Assembly (NCBI GenBank): GCA_022616515.1
Contig: JAKEEQ010000116.1
Coordinates: 1 to 43,000 of the forward strand
Length of the DNA: 43,000 nt
Direction: 5' to 3'
Source of the DNA: Chloroflexota bacterium
GTDB lineage: Bacteria; Chloroflexota; Anaerolineae; Aggregatilineales; J027
Below the pieces are notes generated by a model. That model had not been told where the DNA came from. It was given only the letters and a program-made list of their open reading frames with translations, and did not search any database. The position numbers and the translations under genes were made by a program. Within the stretch, counting starts at the first letter, position 1. Each line of letters starts with the position of its first letter. Below, piece after piece: positions 24,422 through 33,137 of the stretch.

Positions 24422-25102
24422 ATGCCGACCATCCAATTCGACGACCTCAAACTGTTTTATCAAGTGCGTGGCGAGGGCGACCAGCCTGTGCTAGCCCTCC
24501 ATCCTTCCACCGTCACCGGCACATTGTTTACATGGGCCATTCCGCGTCAGGAGCAGTACGCCAATTACATCCCCGACCAGCGTGGGCATGGCAAGACCCC
24601 TAACCCTGCCTCTGATTTTCATATAGATCGCTTTATTAACGACATGGTGAAATTTGTTGAGGAGATGGGGTTTGAACGTTTTCATGGCATTGGCTACAGT
24701 CTTGGTGCCGCCGTTCTGCTTGGCCTGACGCAGATTATCCCCACCAAAATGAAATCGCTAGTCATCATCGGCTCCACGCATGTCCGCCCAAATGAGGAGC
24801 AGCGCACCCGGGTGGCAGGTCCGCCCCACAAACGAGAAGGTCTGGTCAAGGCAATTATGGATGAGGAAAACGGTGTCAGTCAGGGCTGGGATTTTTCACT
24901 GAGTAAGCTGGGGGCGATGGAGTGCCCGGTGAGCATCATCATCGGAGACCGCGATCCTATCTGCCCCTTACACGAAGGCCACGAACTGTACGAAGCTTTT
25001 CCACAGGGCAATTTATTTGTGGTGCCGGGAGCCGGGCACTTCGGCTATCACACTTCAGACATGGTGCGCAGTTACCTCAAAGAGTGGTACGATCAATTTT
25101 AA
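24422..25102 (+). CDS. Alpha/beta hydrolase
   Basis: 226 residues. Complete catalytic set: nucleophile Ser93 in GIGYSLGAAV, Asp in IIGDRDPICP, His in GAGHFGYH; the oxyanion region is LALHPSTVTG and the strand after it YIPDQRGHGKTP. The cap between them is short. It is likely an esterase or other serine hydrolase of small substrates; the specificity cannot be inferred. It starts about 40 bases after an extended -10 box; the ribosome-binding site CAGGAC is weak. The next gene, fbp, starts 11 bases after its stop, suggesting an operon. Unlike the hydrolase-fold protein at 14181 it keeps the nucleophile. Confidence 0.85.
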   Translation: MPTIQFDDLKLFYQVRGEGDQPVLALHPSTVTGTLFTWAIPRQEQYANYIPDQRGHGKTPNPASDFHIDRFINDMVKFVEEMGFERFHGIGYSLGAAVLLGLTQIIPTKMKSLVIIGSTHVRPNEEQRTRVAGPPHKREGLVKAIMDEENGVSQGWDFSLSKLGAMECPVSIIIGDRDPICPLHEGHELYEAFPQGNLFVVPGAGHFGYHTSDMVRSYLKEWYDQF

Positions 25103-25112
25103 GGCGGGCAAC

Positions 25113-27071
25113 ATGGAACTCAGCAAAACCGAACTGGATTATCTGGGCCTGCTGGCAAAACAGTATCCATCTATCCGAGCCGCCTCGACCGCGTTAATAG
25201 AACTCAAAGCCCGCCTAAATCTGCCCAAAGGCACCGAACATTTCATTTCTGATATTCACGGGGAATATGAATCGTTTCGCCACGTCCTGAAAAATGGTTC
25301 GGGGTCGATCAAACGCAAAATCGACGAAAATTTTCCTGACCTCTCCGGCGAAGAGAAAAAGGACCTCGCCACCCTTGTTTACTATCCAGAGCAAAAATTG
25401 CCCTTGCTGCTAAATTCGGTTGAGAATAAACCGGCATGGTACCGGGATGTCTTACTGAGACTGATCAAATTAGGACAGCTTTCAGTCTCGAAATACACGC
25501 GCCATGATGTGCGGGCTGCGCTGCCCGAGCACCTCGCGACGATTGTCGAAGAACTCCTGTACGGTCGAGAGGATGTCAAAGGCCAGCGCGATTACTACCA
25601 GAGCGTGATCACTTCCATCATCGACACGGACAGTGCGCGTGATTTTATTATAGCAATTGCCGAACTCGTTCAGCGGCTGGCGGTGGCCCGTCTGCATATC
25701 ATCGGCGATGTTTATGACCGGGGTCCTGGTGCTGACCGTGTGATGGATTTGCTGCTGAACTACCACAACGTGGACATCCAATGGGGTAATCACGACACCC
25801 TGTGGATGGGTGGTGCGGCAGGCAGCGAAGCCTGTATCGCCAACGTCATCCGCATCAGCCTGCGCTATAGCAACACCGAAACACTGGAAAATGGCTATGG
25901 TATCAGTTTACTCCCGCTGGCCTCATTCGCGATGGAGGTTTACAGCGCCGACCCCTGCGAACGGTTTTTGCCGAAATCGCCGGATATCGAAGTATTTACG
26001 ACTCATGAAATCCTCTTGATGGCCCGGATGCAAAAAGCCATCGCCGTTATCCAATTCAAGCTTGAATCACAGATCATTCAGCGCCGTCCTCACTACGAAA
26101 TGGATGACCGTTTGCTGCTGGATAAGATTGATTTAGAAAAAGGCACCATCCAAATAGATGGCACGACCTATCCGCTGTTAGATACGTATTTCCCCACCAT
26201 TGACCCCGTCCAGCCATTCGCCCTCTCCGAACGCGAACAGATGGTGATGGATAAACTGCGCCTGTCGTTTGCCAACAGCCAGCGCTTGCAGCAACACGTC
26301 CGCTTTCTATATTCAAAGGGCAGTATGTATCTTGTTTATAATGGCAATCTGCTGTTTCACGGCTGCATTGCGATGAATACTGACGGTTCGTTCCGCGAAT
26401 TTAAGATTGATGGCAACACCTATGCCGCTCGTGATTTTATGGACCGCCTCGACAGGTTGGCGCGGCAGGGCTACTTTGCTGATGATCCAGACCAGAAACA
26501 ATACGGCATGGACGCCATGTGGTATCTATGGAGCGGCCCGCAGTCCCCGCTGTATGGCAAAGACAAAATGGCAACCTTTGAGCGCTATTTCATCGCCGAC
26601 GACTCGACCCACACCGAATCCCGCAATCCGTATTACACGCTCCGCGACAGAGAGGAAATTGCTGTCAAGATACTACAAGCCTTTGACGTTGATCCAGTAA
26701 CCGGACACATCATCAACGGACATGTTCCCGTAAAGGTCAAACGGGGTGAAAGCCCGGTCAAAGCCAATGGTCGCTTGATAGTCATTGATGGGGGTTTTGC
26801 CGAGGCTTACCAGCCCGTCACCGGCATCGCGGGCTACACCCTCATTTTCAACTCCTACGGTTTGCTGCTGGCGTCGCACAACCACTTTGAGTCGGTGCAG
26901 AAAGCCGTTGAAGGCACCCAGGAAAATACTCCCCGTACAAAAATTCTGGAGTCGAACGTTGACCGGCTGCGCGTGCGTGATGCCGATCTGGGACGCAAAA
27001 TTCAAGCCCAGATTGATGACTTGCAGCTACTGATCAAAGCCTATCGCGACGGTTTGTTAAAGGAAAGCTAG
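25113..27071 (+). CDS. fbp: Fructose-1,6-bisphosphatase, class III
   Basis: 652 residues, typical of the Firmicutes-type class III enzyme (about 640-670). It hydrolyses fructose-1,6-bisphosphate to fructose-6-phosphate in gluconeogenesis. It is a metallophosphatase-fold enzyme: ISDIHGEYESFRHVL (DxH metal site), IIGDVYDRGPGADRVMDLL (GDxxDRG), IQWGNHDTLWMG (GNHD), and further family blocks such as HGCIAMNTDG, WYLWSGPQSPLYGKDKM, IINGHVPVK and GGFAEAYQPVTGIAGYTL. ATG 25113 has AAGGCGGG immediately upstream and aligns with family N-termini (MELSKTELDYLGLLAKQYPS). It is followed by a 92-base gap with no clear terminator and then the convergent DUF3179 gene. Confidence 0.95.
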   Translation: MELSKTELDYLGLLAKQYPSIRAASTALIELKARLNLPKGTEHFISDIHGEYESFRHVLKNGSGSIKRKIDENFPDLSGEEKKDLATLVYYPEQKLPLLLNSVENKPAWYRDVLLRLIKLGQLSVSKYTRHDVRAALPEHLATIVEELLYGREDVKGQRDYYQSVITSIIDTDSARDFIIAIAELVQRLAVARLHIIGDVYDRGPGADRVMDLLLNYHNVDIQWGNHDTLWMGGAAGSEACIANVIRISLRYSNTETLENGYGISLLPLASFAMEVYSADPCERFLPKSPDIEVFTTHEILLMARMQKAIAVIQFKLESQIIQRRPHYEMDDRLLLDKIDLEKGTIQIDGTTYPLLDTYFPTIDPVQPFALSEREQMVMDKLRLSFANSQRLQQHVRFLYSKGSMYLVYNGNLLFHGCIAMNTDGSFREFKIDGNTYAARDFMDRLDRLARQGYFADDPDQKQYGMDAMWYLWSGPQSPLYGKDKMATFERYFIADDSTHTESRNPYYTLRDREEIAVKILQAFDVDPVTGHIINGHVPVKVKRGESPVKANGRLIVIDGGFAEAYQPVTGIAGYTLIFNSYGLLLASHNHFESVQKAVEGTQENTPRTKILESNVDRLRVRDADLGRKIQAQIDDLQLLIKAYRDGLLKES

Positions 27072-27163
27072 CGATGAGGTATGCGAAATGAGATAAAGAA
27101 AAGGACCACTCTAAACGCCCCGGTCACTCTGGGGTTATGGTAACCGTGATATTGGATTAGAAA

Positions 27164-28138
27164 TTATTCTTTCCCGTAGATCTTGCAACCGGGAAATGTC
27201 TGCGAAAAGCCGAACCATCGCTGGAATAACTGCAACGGCATAGATACAGGTTTTCGCTTGCCATGTGTATCATACAGCACCCCATTTTTCACCACATCCC
27301 CGTTGTTCAAATGCAATTCGCGGCGTATCCATTCCCCTGCCGTCGCGTCCGTAAAAAACGCGAACGGAATATCCGTAGCGGGGTTGATACAGACGATTAT
27401 GGTCTGCCCATCAAAACTATCAGCGATAACATTGTTATGTGCTTCAAGTGCCTGAATCGGATAGAAACACTGAGCATGTTCATTCCACACACCCAACCCG
27501 ATGTCCATTCGTCCCAGACGATGATCTTCATCGCCGAGTGTATTGAGGTAGCTGTCCGGCGTCACCCGGTTATCATTCTTGCGAAAGGCGTTATCCTCAT
27601 CGGCAACCTGAAGCTCGGCTACCGATAGGAATGATAACACCAGTCTGGCATCAGGATACTGCTCATATGCCTGCCCCATCGTGGTATGCAGCAACGACGT
27701 CAGCGTATCCAGCACGTACCCTTCTAAAACTCCATACAGTGCCATTCCGGTGATATGGTCCCAATAGGTTCTGGTCTCTAAATCGCCAATCAGTGACATT
27801 GAGTTATAAATGCCAAACGTCGCGAAATGATGAATTTTGCCATGAACACGCGGATCGAACACAGCCGCGCCATTGCAAACTTTGCACATGGCAATCATCC
27901 ACGGCTGGCGCTTAAATTCCCCCTGAATAACGCCATGATGAATAACCTGCGTGGTGACAAAAACGAATGCCTGCCCCTCTACAACCATCACCATTGCTTC
28001 ATCTTCCGGCGAGATGACACTATTTTCGAGCATCTCCACCAACGAATACGTCTCGCTGGCATCAAGGCGTTGCCGAAGGGGCTTTTCAAGCAGCAGGGCA
28101 CGGTCCACATCAAAATTTTCCAAATTGCGATTGAACAT
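27164..28138 (-). CDS. DUF3179 domain-containing protein
   Basis: 324 residues, function unknown. Recognised by the DUF3179 pattern: an aliphatic stretch VVEGQAFVFVTTQVIHHGVI, then CKVCNGAAVFDP with a CxxC-like pair, then FGIYNSMSLIGDLETRTYWDHITG and ALYGVLEG, i.e. the block GxxxNSxxxxxDxxTxxxWxxxTGxAxxG, and later RLGRMDIGLGVWNE. No signal peptide is visible, so it appears cytoplasmic, unlike some members. GGGAAAAATA is a weak ribosome-binding site before ATG 28138. An inverted repeat overlaps its promoter. It is convergent with fbp. Confidence 0.85.
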   Translation of the reverse strand: MFNRNLENFDVDRALLLEKPLRQRLDASETYSLVEMLENSVISPEDEAMVMVVEGQAFVFVTTQVIHHGVIQGEFKRQPWMIAMCKVCNGAAVFDPRVHGKIHHFATFGIYNSMSLIGDLETRTYWDHITGMALYGVLEGYVLDTLTSLLHTTMGQAYEQYPDARLVLSFLSVAELQVADEDNAFRKNDNRVTPDSYLNTLGDEDHRLGRMDIGLGVWNEHAQCFYPIQALEAHNNVIADSFDGQTIIVCINPATDIPFAFFTDATAGEWIRRELHLNNGDVVKNGVLYDTHGKRKPVSMPLQLFQRWFGFSQTFPGCKIYGKE

Positions 28139-28164
28139 TTTTTATTTTTCCCACGTTACTCTCT

Positions 28165-28200
28165 CTTACAAGTGTAAGCGAAATGGACATATCTTGTCAG
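28165..28200 (-). promoter_or_regulatory. Promoter with overlapping inverted repeat, DUF3179 gene
   Basis: On the minus strand CTGACA (28200-28195), an 18-base spacer, then TACACT (28176-28171). A perfect inverted repeat cttaca-ag-tgtaag (28165-28178) covers the -10 box, a position suited to a repressor. The regulator is unknown. Confidence 0.45.
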
Positions 28201-28288
28201 ATTTTATGGGTGTCTGTTGGTAATCTTAATGCGAGGTGGTTGGCGGGGGATATGTGTTGAAAATGAACAGGTAGCAGGTGTCACAAGC

Positions 28289-28395
28289 GGGCCGACACAT
28301 CGGTCGGCCCCTACGGAACCGCTGCGTAAAGCCGAATCGCCATCTTACGGAATTTTCTGTGGGGACAACCCGATGCGGTTGTCCGCCACCGAACG
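28289..28395. repeat. Pair of REP-like hairpins between DUF3179 and msrA genes
   Basis: Hairpin 1: gggccgac (28289-28296), 6-base loop acatcg, gtcggccc (28303-28310), then ctacgg. Hairpin 2: ggacaacc (28363-28370), 6-base loop cgatgc, ggttgtcc (28377-28384), then gccaccgaacg. They lie head-to-head about 50 bases apart and belong to the same family as the elements at 22163-22398, judged by the flanks CCCTACG/CGTAGGG and GTCCGCCACC. Confidence 0.7.
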
Positions 28396-28410
28396 TTGAG
28401 AGAGGACTGT

Positions 28411-28941
28411 TCAGGCTTTGAGGCGATTCAGATACATCTTGCGGAATTTGGCGACCTTCGGGGCAATGATCACCCGGCAGTAACCCTGCTCAGGATTCCG
28501 GGCGAAATATTCCTGATGGTAATCTTCCGCCTCATAGAATTTATCGAAGGGTGTTACATCGGTCACAATCGGATTGTCCCAGATGTCTGCCTCCTCAATC
28601 TCGCGGATGGTTTCTTCAGCAATGCGTTTTTGCTCATCACTGTGATAGAAGATGGCGGAACGATACTGTGGGCCAACATCATTGCCCTGTCGATCAAGAG
28701 TCGTTGGATCATGAATCGTGAAGAAGACTTCCAGTATCTCCTTGAAACTGACAATTGCCGGGTCAAAGGTGATCTGTACCACCTCGGCATGACCCGTGCG
28801 ACCTGTTGTCACCTGCTTGTAGGACGGATTATTTACGTGACCACCAGCATAGCCTGAGACAACATCGGTGACGCCTCTCAGTTCATCGTATACTGCTTCC
28901 AGACACCAGAAACAACCACCACCCAGCGTTGCAACTTCCAT
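28411..28941 (-). CDS. msrA: Peptide methionine (S)-S-oxide reductase MsrA
   Basis: 176 residues. It reduces methionine-S-sulfoxide in oxidised proteins. Motifs: [17 protein letters not shown] with nucleophile Cys10 (GCFWC), [47 protein letters not shown], and [15 protein letters not shown], whose Cys may serve as the recycling cysteine. ATG 28941 has GAGGTT upstream and a consensus TATAAT about 40 bases before it. It is a single gene with its own promoter. Confidence 0.96.
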   Translation of the reverse strand: MEVATLGGGCFWCLEAVYDELRGVTDVVSGYAGGHVNNPSYKQVTTGRTGHAEVVQITFDPAIVSFKEILEVFFTIHDPTTLDRQGNDVGPQYRSAIFYHSDEQKRIAEETIREIEEADIWDNPIVTDVTPFDKFYEAEDYHQEYFARNPEQGYCRVIIAPKVAKFRKMYLNRLKA

Positions 28942-28980
28942 TGTTTAACCTCGTCAGTTGATTTACGGTTCGGTTTTTAT

Positions 28981-28986
28981 ATTATA
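28981..28986 (-). promoter_or_regulatory. -10 box of msrA
   Basis: A perfect TATAAT on the minus strand, 39 bases before the msrA ATG. No good -35 is visible. Confidence 0.5.
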
Positions 28987-29041
28987 CGGGATATTGCATT
29001 AGTGTTGTCTGAAAGCCGACATTTTCAATGTAATATTTTCG

Positions 29042-30034
29042 TTATATCCTGGCCCGTTGTCTTGCTTCATAAACGTCTGGCGTAATGAAATACGTGTCAT
29101 CAAAGCGCGTCATATACAGCCCCGTTTCATATGTGCCCAGCGGCGGGATTTCTATCGAGTTGTCCGTCAACCTTGATAGCAGCCACAATGGCGCATGAAC
29201 TCCTGCACGAACGGCGAACGGTAAGCCACCACCAAAACGAGGGTTAATCTCCGTGAAATGTGGGATGCCATCTTTCATCATGCATTGAATCGTGATTGGC
29301 CCGATAGCCGCCAATCCCTGTGCGATTTTCACACACGCCTTCTGTACTTCTGGATAATGAACGGTAACACCCTTAACCACTTCCCCGGAGCGCACCTCAA
29401 TTCGCTGGCGCTGGATGATAGCAAACACTTTTCCCTCTAAATCACACAACACATCACAGGTGATTTCTGGTCCGGGCAGGTATTCCTGCACAATTGGCTG
29501 CGGCACGTAATCAAAGAAAAATTGAAGTTCGCGCTGGTTGTTCACGTTGAATGTATATTTTGCTGCACTTCCGGCGCGGGGCTTGACGAACAGCGGGAAA
29601 TCTTGCGGAATGGCATCAAGTTCGATCCATGATTGGGGAGTATTGACACCGAGATTCTGGAAAAACTGGTACGTTTCCCACTTATCGTTCACAATCCCCA
29701 CGCCGCGCTGCGGAATGACAACGAGTTTCGCTCCGGGGGCCTCTAGCGGGGTACGGTTCTGCGCAAGGATGGGGATTTCCGGGTCAATGAGCGGGAAGAT
29801 GAGATCAATGCTTTCGGTCTTACAGATTTTTTGAAGGGTTGGGATGTAGTCGGGCTGGTTGATGCGCGGCACGAGATAAAATGTATCCACGTCATTAATC
29901 GCCGGGGCCAGCGGGTCAATATCAACCCCGACCAGCGTCCCATCCAGACCAAGCGTTTCATACGCCTGTCTGAACAGTCGGACAAGCTCCACCCGTCGTC
30001 CCACACTGGTAAAAAGCACATTAATCGCTGCCAA
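29042..30034 (-). CDS. ATP-grasp enzyme (carbamoyl-phosphate-synthase-like), glycan locus
   Basis: About 330 residues. The N-terminus VLFTSVGRRVELVRLFRQA and the order of motifs (VVIPQRGVGIVNDKWETYQFF, FPLFVKPRAGSAAKYTFNV, PIVQEYLPGPEITCDVLCDL, FTEINPRFGGG) mark an ATP-grasp ligase similar to the PRK12767 'CarB-like' group found in surface-polysaccharide clusters. The family joins a carboxylate to an amine or other nucleophile using ATP; the substrate is unknown, possibly an amino-sugar modification. The start is ambiguous: TTG 30034 lies 4 bases after GGAGGAG and overlaps the 3' end of the sugar transferase gene; GTG 30019 is the alternative. It is the last gene of the leftward operon. Confidence 0.75.
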   Translation of the reverse strand: MAAINVLFTSVGRRVELVRLFRQAYETLGLDGTLVGVDIDPLAPAINDVDTFYLVPRINQPDYIPTLQKICKTESIDLIFPLIDPEIPILAQNRTPLEAPGAKLVVIPQRGVGIVNDKWETYQFFQNLGVNTPQSWIELDAIPQDFPLFVKPRAGSAAKYTFNVNNQRELQFFFDYVPQPIVQEYLPGPEITCDVLCDLEGKVFAIIQRQRIEVRSGEVVKGVTVHYPEVQKACVKIAQGLAAIGPITIQCMMKDGIPHFTEINPRFGGGLPFAVRAGVHAPLWLLSRLTDNSIEIPPLGTYETGLYMTRFDDTYFITPDVYEARQRARI

Positions 30035-30626
30035 AAAACTCCTCCATCGTGGCATGCGTTTCTGAGCTAACACCTTCCCGGCGAATGACTTTCCAGACCG
30101 TTAGCAGCAGGATTTTGATGTCCAGCCATAGTGACGCATGTTCCACATACCACACATCGAGGTCAAACTTCTCCTCCCACGAAATGGTGTTGCGCCCATT
30201 AATCTGTGCCCACCCTGTGATTCCCGGCAGCACATCGTGCCGTCGCTGCTGGTGTTCATTGTAGCGCGGCAAATATCGCATCAGCAGTGGGCGTGGCCCG
30301 ACCAGACTCATGTTCCCCTTCACCACATTGAACAGTTCCGGTAGTTCATCCAGGCTGAAGACACGCAGTATTTTCCCGGTCAAAATCAAGCGCTGTTCGT
30401 CGGGCAGCAGATTGCCGTTGGCATCGCGCTCATTGGTCATTGTGCGAAATTTATACATGGTAAACGGCCTGCCATTGAGGCCCGGACGCTCCTGTTTGAA
30501 GACTACTGGCGTCCCCATTTTCCAGCGAACCACTACCCATATCATGCCCATCAAGGGCGAGAGGATAATCAATGTCGGCACGGCCAGCATAAGATCAAGC
30601 AAACGTTTACCACGATAGGAACTCAT
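30021..30626 (-). CDS. PglC/WcaJ-type sugar-phosphate transferase (phosphoglycosyl transferase)
   Basis: 201 residues, the short monotopic PglC size. It transfers a sugar-1-phosphate from a UDP-sugar to undecaprenyl phosphate, the first membrane step of glycan assembly. Features: basic start RGKRLLDL, re-entrant hydrophobic helix LMLAVPTLIILSPLMGMIW, KQERPGLNGRPFTMYKFRTM, the catalytic Asp93-Glu94 dyad in FSLDELPELFNV, MSLVGPRPLL, and LPGITGWAQINGRNTISWEEKF. It overlaps the upstream glycosyltransferase gene by 4 bases (ATGA). PglC-like enzymes often use UDP-diNAc-bacillosamine; the aminotransferase at 33138 could supply such an amino sugar (inference). Confidence 0.92.
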   Translation of the reverse strand: MSSYRGKRLLDLMLAVPTLIILSPLMGMIWVVVRWKMGTPVVFKQERPGLNGRPFTMYKFRTMTNERDANGNLLPDEQRLILTGKILRVFSLDELPELFNVVKGNMSLVGPRPLLMRYLPRYNEHQQRRHDVLPGITGWAQINGRNTISWEEKFDLDVWYVEHASLWLDIKILLLTVWKVIRREGVSSETHATMEEFFGSD

Positions 30627-31840
30627 ATTGCCTCCCGCAGAACCGCTTCAAATTTCTCGAAAAGCAAATCACGGTTGAATCTCTCATAAGCCAGCTTTCG
30701 AGAGGCTTCTCTCGCCTGTGCTAACCGGGTGCTGTCTCTGGCAAACTCGACAACCTGCTGCGCCGCCAACTCAATGTCTTCCGGCGGAAGCACGATCCCC
30801 GCGCCGCTCTCCTGCAAAATGGCGGCCTGCCAGCCCCGGTAGTTTATGGCGATGGGTTTGCCTGCTGCCAGCGCATCAAAAAATTTGTTGGCGGAGTTGT
30901 TCCACATCGGCGGCAGGTTGATAAACAGCGATGTCACTACCGTTGCGGCGGCCAGCACATTGACCAACTCTGTTTTGGGCATTGGTTCCCGCAATGTTAA
31001 ATTGACGCCGCGCACCCCCAATTCATCCGCCAGTTCATAAATTTTAGCGCGGTCCACACCATCCCCCACCATCAAAAAGTGGATATCCGAGTCAAGTTTT
31101 CTGGCATGATTTGCTAACCGCACCAGATAATCCGTGCCGTTGATGTGCCCGAATGTGCCTGTATACACCACTAGTGGCTGATCATGTGTCAAACCGAGTT
31201 TCTGCCGGATCGCTTGACCACGTTCGGCGGGAACATCAAACAATTCCACATCGCTGCTGTTGGGTATGACGGTCACGCGCCGCCCGGCTATTTTCCGTTT
31301 CTGTATCCCCTCGGCCATGCCGGGCGATAACGCAATGATATGGCGCGAGGAATGATAGGCCATCCATTCCAGCATCTGAGCGACGAAACGGGCGACAGGA
31401 TTGCTCAAGGCTCCCATTGCAACAGGCAGTTCCGGCCACAAATCCCGCACCTCAAACACCATCGGCTTGCGACGCAGCCAGCGACACAACATTCCCGGAA
31501 TCGCAATCGTCAGTGGGGTGCTGGTCGCAAATATCACATCAGTTGGTTGGCGCAAAGCGTACCAGCTAGCCAGCACCGCAAACGACACAAATGCCAGAAT
31601 CCGCCGTGCGAAACTCATTTTGTTAGAATAGCGCACCGGGATGATAATGACAGGAATACCACTCAACTCAGTGCGTGTGACTTTTTTTAAAGACTGGTAG
31701 GGTTCCGGCAGCAGCGCCGCCGAGGTTAACATTGTCACCTGATGACCATTAGCTATCAGCCGCCGCGCAAATTCATAGGAGCGTGTGCCGCCACTGCCCG
31801 ACAGCACGGTGAAATATTGATGCAGATACAGTATCCGCAT
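30623..31840 (-). CDS. Glycosyltransferase family 4 (WbuB-like)
   Basis: 405 residues, GT-B fold. N-terminal domain: MRILYLHQYFTV with GSGGTRSYEFARRL, FATSTPLTIAIPG, and FEVRDLWPELPVAMG, the signature of the WbuB (fucosamine transferase) group. C-terminal domain: VVYTGTFGHINGTDYLVRLA, and an acceptor/donor region with FFDALAAGKPIAINYRGW in place of a classical E-x7-E. It likely adds the second sugar to the lipid-linked precursor made by the adjacent PglC-like enzyme. Its start overlaps the preceding stop by one base (TAATG). It is intracellular and membrane-associated. Confidence 0.88.
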   Translation of the reverse strand: MRILYLHQYFTVLSGSGGTRSYEFARRLIANGHQVTMLTSAALLPEPYQSLKKVTRTELSGIPVIIIPVRYSNKMSFARRILAFVSFAVLASWYALRQPTDVIFATSTPLTIAIPGMLCRWLRRKPMVFEVRDLWPELPVAMGALSNPVARFVAQMLEWMAYHSSRHIIALSPGMAEGIQKRKIAGRRVTVIPNSSDVELFDVPAERGQAIRQKLGLTHDQPLVVYTGTFGHINGTDYLVRLANHARKLDSDIHFLMVGDGVDRAKIYELADELGVRGVNLTLREPMPKTELVNVLAAATVVTSLFINLPPMWNNSANKFFDALAAGKPIAINYRGWQAAILQESGAGIVLPPEDIELAAQQVVEFARDSTRLAQAREASRKLAYERFNRDLLFEKFEAVLREAI

Positions 31841-33042
31841 TAATGACCTTCCTGAATCAAATCATACAGGCGACGCGCATTTTTCCGGCGGTCAAACCGC
31901 TCAAGGACAAGCTCCCGACCGCGCTGTCCCATCCGGCGGGCTTCATCAGGATGTTCGATCATCCATTGGATGGCATCCGCCAGTGCGGCAGACTTGCCCG
32001 TTTCGACATACAGTCCGGTTTCACCGTTGATGATAACTTCTGGAATGCCGGATATGTCCGTCGAGATGGCAGGTAATTCCATTGCCAGTGCTTCAATCAA
32101 TGTGGTGGGCAAACCATCCATGTCGCCGTTCGCCGCAACCACACAGGCCAGCACCACTATATCGCAAGACGCATAGTTCTCCACCACTTTTTCCTGCGGC
32201 ATTGTGCCCAGAAATTGAACATTATCCCCTGCCTTCGCCCGCAAATCATCCTCCAATGGGCCACCGCCAATAATGGACAATTCAACTGATATGTCCCGCT
32301 CAGACAGGGTTTTCACCGCCTCGATGAGGATGTAGTGTCCCTTCTTTTCAATGAGACTACCAACTGCCAGCAGCCGCACCAGATGGTGGGTTAAGATCGT
32401 TTCGGGGTGTGGATGAGGGAAAAGAGTAGTGTCGATGCCGTTATAAATCAACTCAAACCTACCCGGTATCTGCTTTTGCTTCATGTGCTGTAAATTGTAG
32501 TTTGAAATCATGACATTAAAGGCCGCATGTTTGCACTTTGTTTTTAGACCGCCATTAATTAACTGTGGGCTGGTGGCAAAAATATCAAAGGCATGACCTG
32601 TGGTACTATACGGAATACCGCTGATTTTACTGGCGATGACGGCAATGGTCGCCGGGGTTGTCAAAAATTGGGCATGAATGTGCTCGATATTATTGTGATG
32701 CACCCACCATCCCAGATAAAGTCCCTTCGGAGCATTGGCGAAAAACTTAAGTAGGGCATAAATTGATAGGAGATGCCCGATGAATAGCTCCACGAGTAAG
32801 GGTATGATGTTTGGATGCCGGATGAGTTGCCACAATGCCAGCAACCATAGAAGCGGATTGGTCAGGCGTAACGGCACGAGGTGATCCATAAACGGTTCTT
32901 CAACTAGATGTGGCGCGGTACGGCTAGACCACCCCGTCGCGACGAATATTTCTGCCCCCAGATTGCGCAGTTCCGCCATCTCATGGGCAATAAAAGTCGT
33001 CCGTATGTTAGGAAAGCGAGGAACGATGTACAGGACGCACAT
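31840..33042 (-). CDS. Glycosyltransferase family 4
   Basis: 400 residues, first gene of the leftward glycan operon. GT-B fold: N-terminal VLYIVPRFPNIRTTFIAHEMAEL, HIHAQFLTTPATIAVI with TGHAFDIFAT; C-terminal RLLAVGSLIEKKGHYILIEA, LSIIGGGPLEDDL, and the donor-site signature DGLPTTLIEALAMELPAIS followed by GIPEVIINGETGLYV. The DGLPTTLIEALA form is common in exopolysaccharide glycosyltransferases. The sugar is unknown. The ATG lies in a 95-base divergent intergenic region opposite the aminotransferase gene. Confidence 0.88.
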   Translation of the reverse strand: MCVLYIVPRFPNIRTTFIAHEMAELRNLGAEIFVATGWSSRTAPHLVEEPFMDHLVPLRLTNPLLWLLALWQLIRHPNIIPLLVELFIGHLLSIYALLKFFANAPKGLYLGWWVHHNNIEHIHAQFLTTPATIAVIASKISGIPYSTTGHAFDIFATSPQLINGGLKTKCKHAAFNVMISNYNLQHMKQKQIPGRFELIYNGIDTTLFPHPHPETILTHHLVRLLAVGSLIEKKGHYILIEAVKTLSERDISVELSIIGGGPLEDDLRAKAGDNVQFLGTMPQEKVVENYASCDIVVLACVVAANGDMDGLPTTLIEALAMELPAISTDISGIPEVIINGETGLYVETGKSAALADAIQWMIEHPDEARRMGQRGRELVLERFDRRKNARRLYDLIQEGH

Positions 33043-33056
33043 TCTGGTATCTTCCG

Positions 33057-33066
33057 ATTGTACAAT
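33057..33066. promoter_or_regulatory. Palindromic -10 region between the divergent glycan operons
   Basis: ATTGTACAAT is a perfect palindrome, so TACAAT is readable as a -10 box on both strands. It lies 15 bases from the leftward ATG (33042) and 72 bases from the rightward ATG (33138). It may serve one or both operons; -35 boxes are not obvious. Confidence 0.35.
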
Positions 33067-33137
33067 TCAACTCTTTGCGATTATAGTTAGCGTGGGTACG
33101 ACGGGACATACTCGATTTGTCCAATAAAGGGATTCTT

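Noticed and set aside
27110-27150. Possible bidirectional terminator between fbp and the DUF3179 gene (cccc...gggg and ggtta...taacc)
   Set aside because: Arms are only 4-5 bp and no T-run follows on either strand.
29000-29041. Hairpin acatt-gaa-aatgt after the ATP-grasp gene
   Set aside because: Only 5 bp and no T-run; not a convincing terminator.
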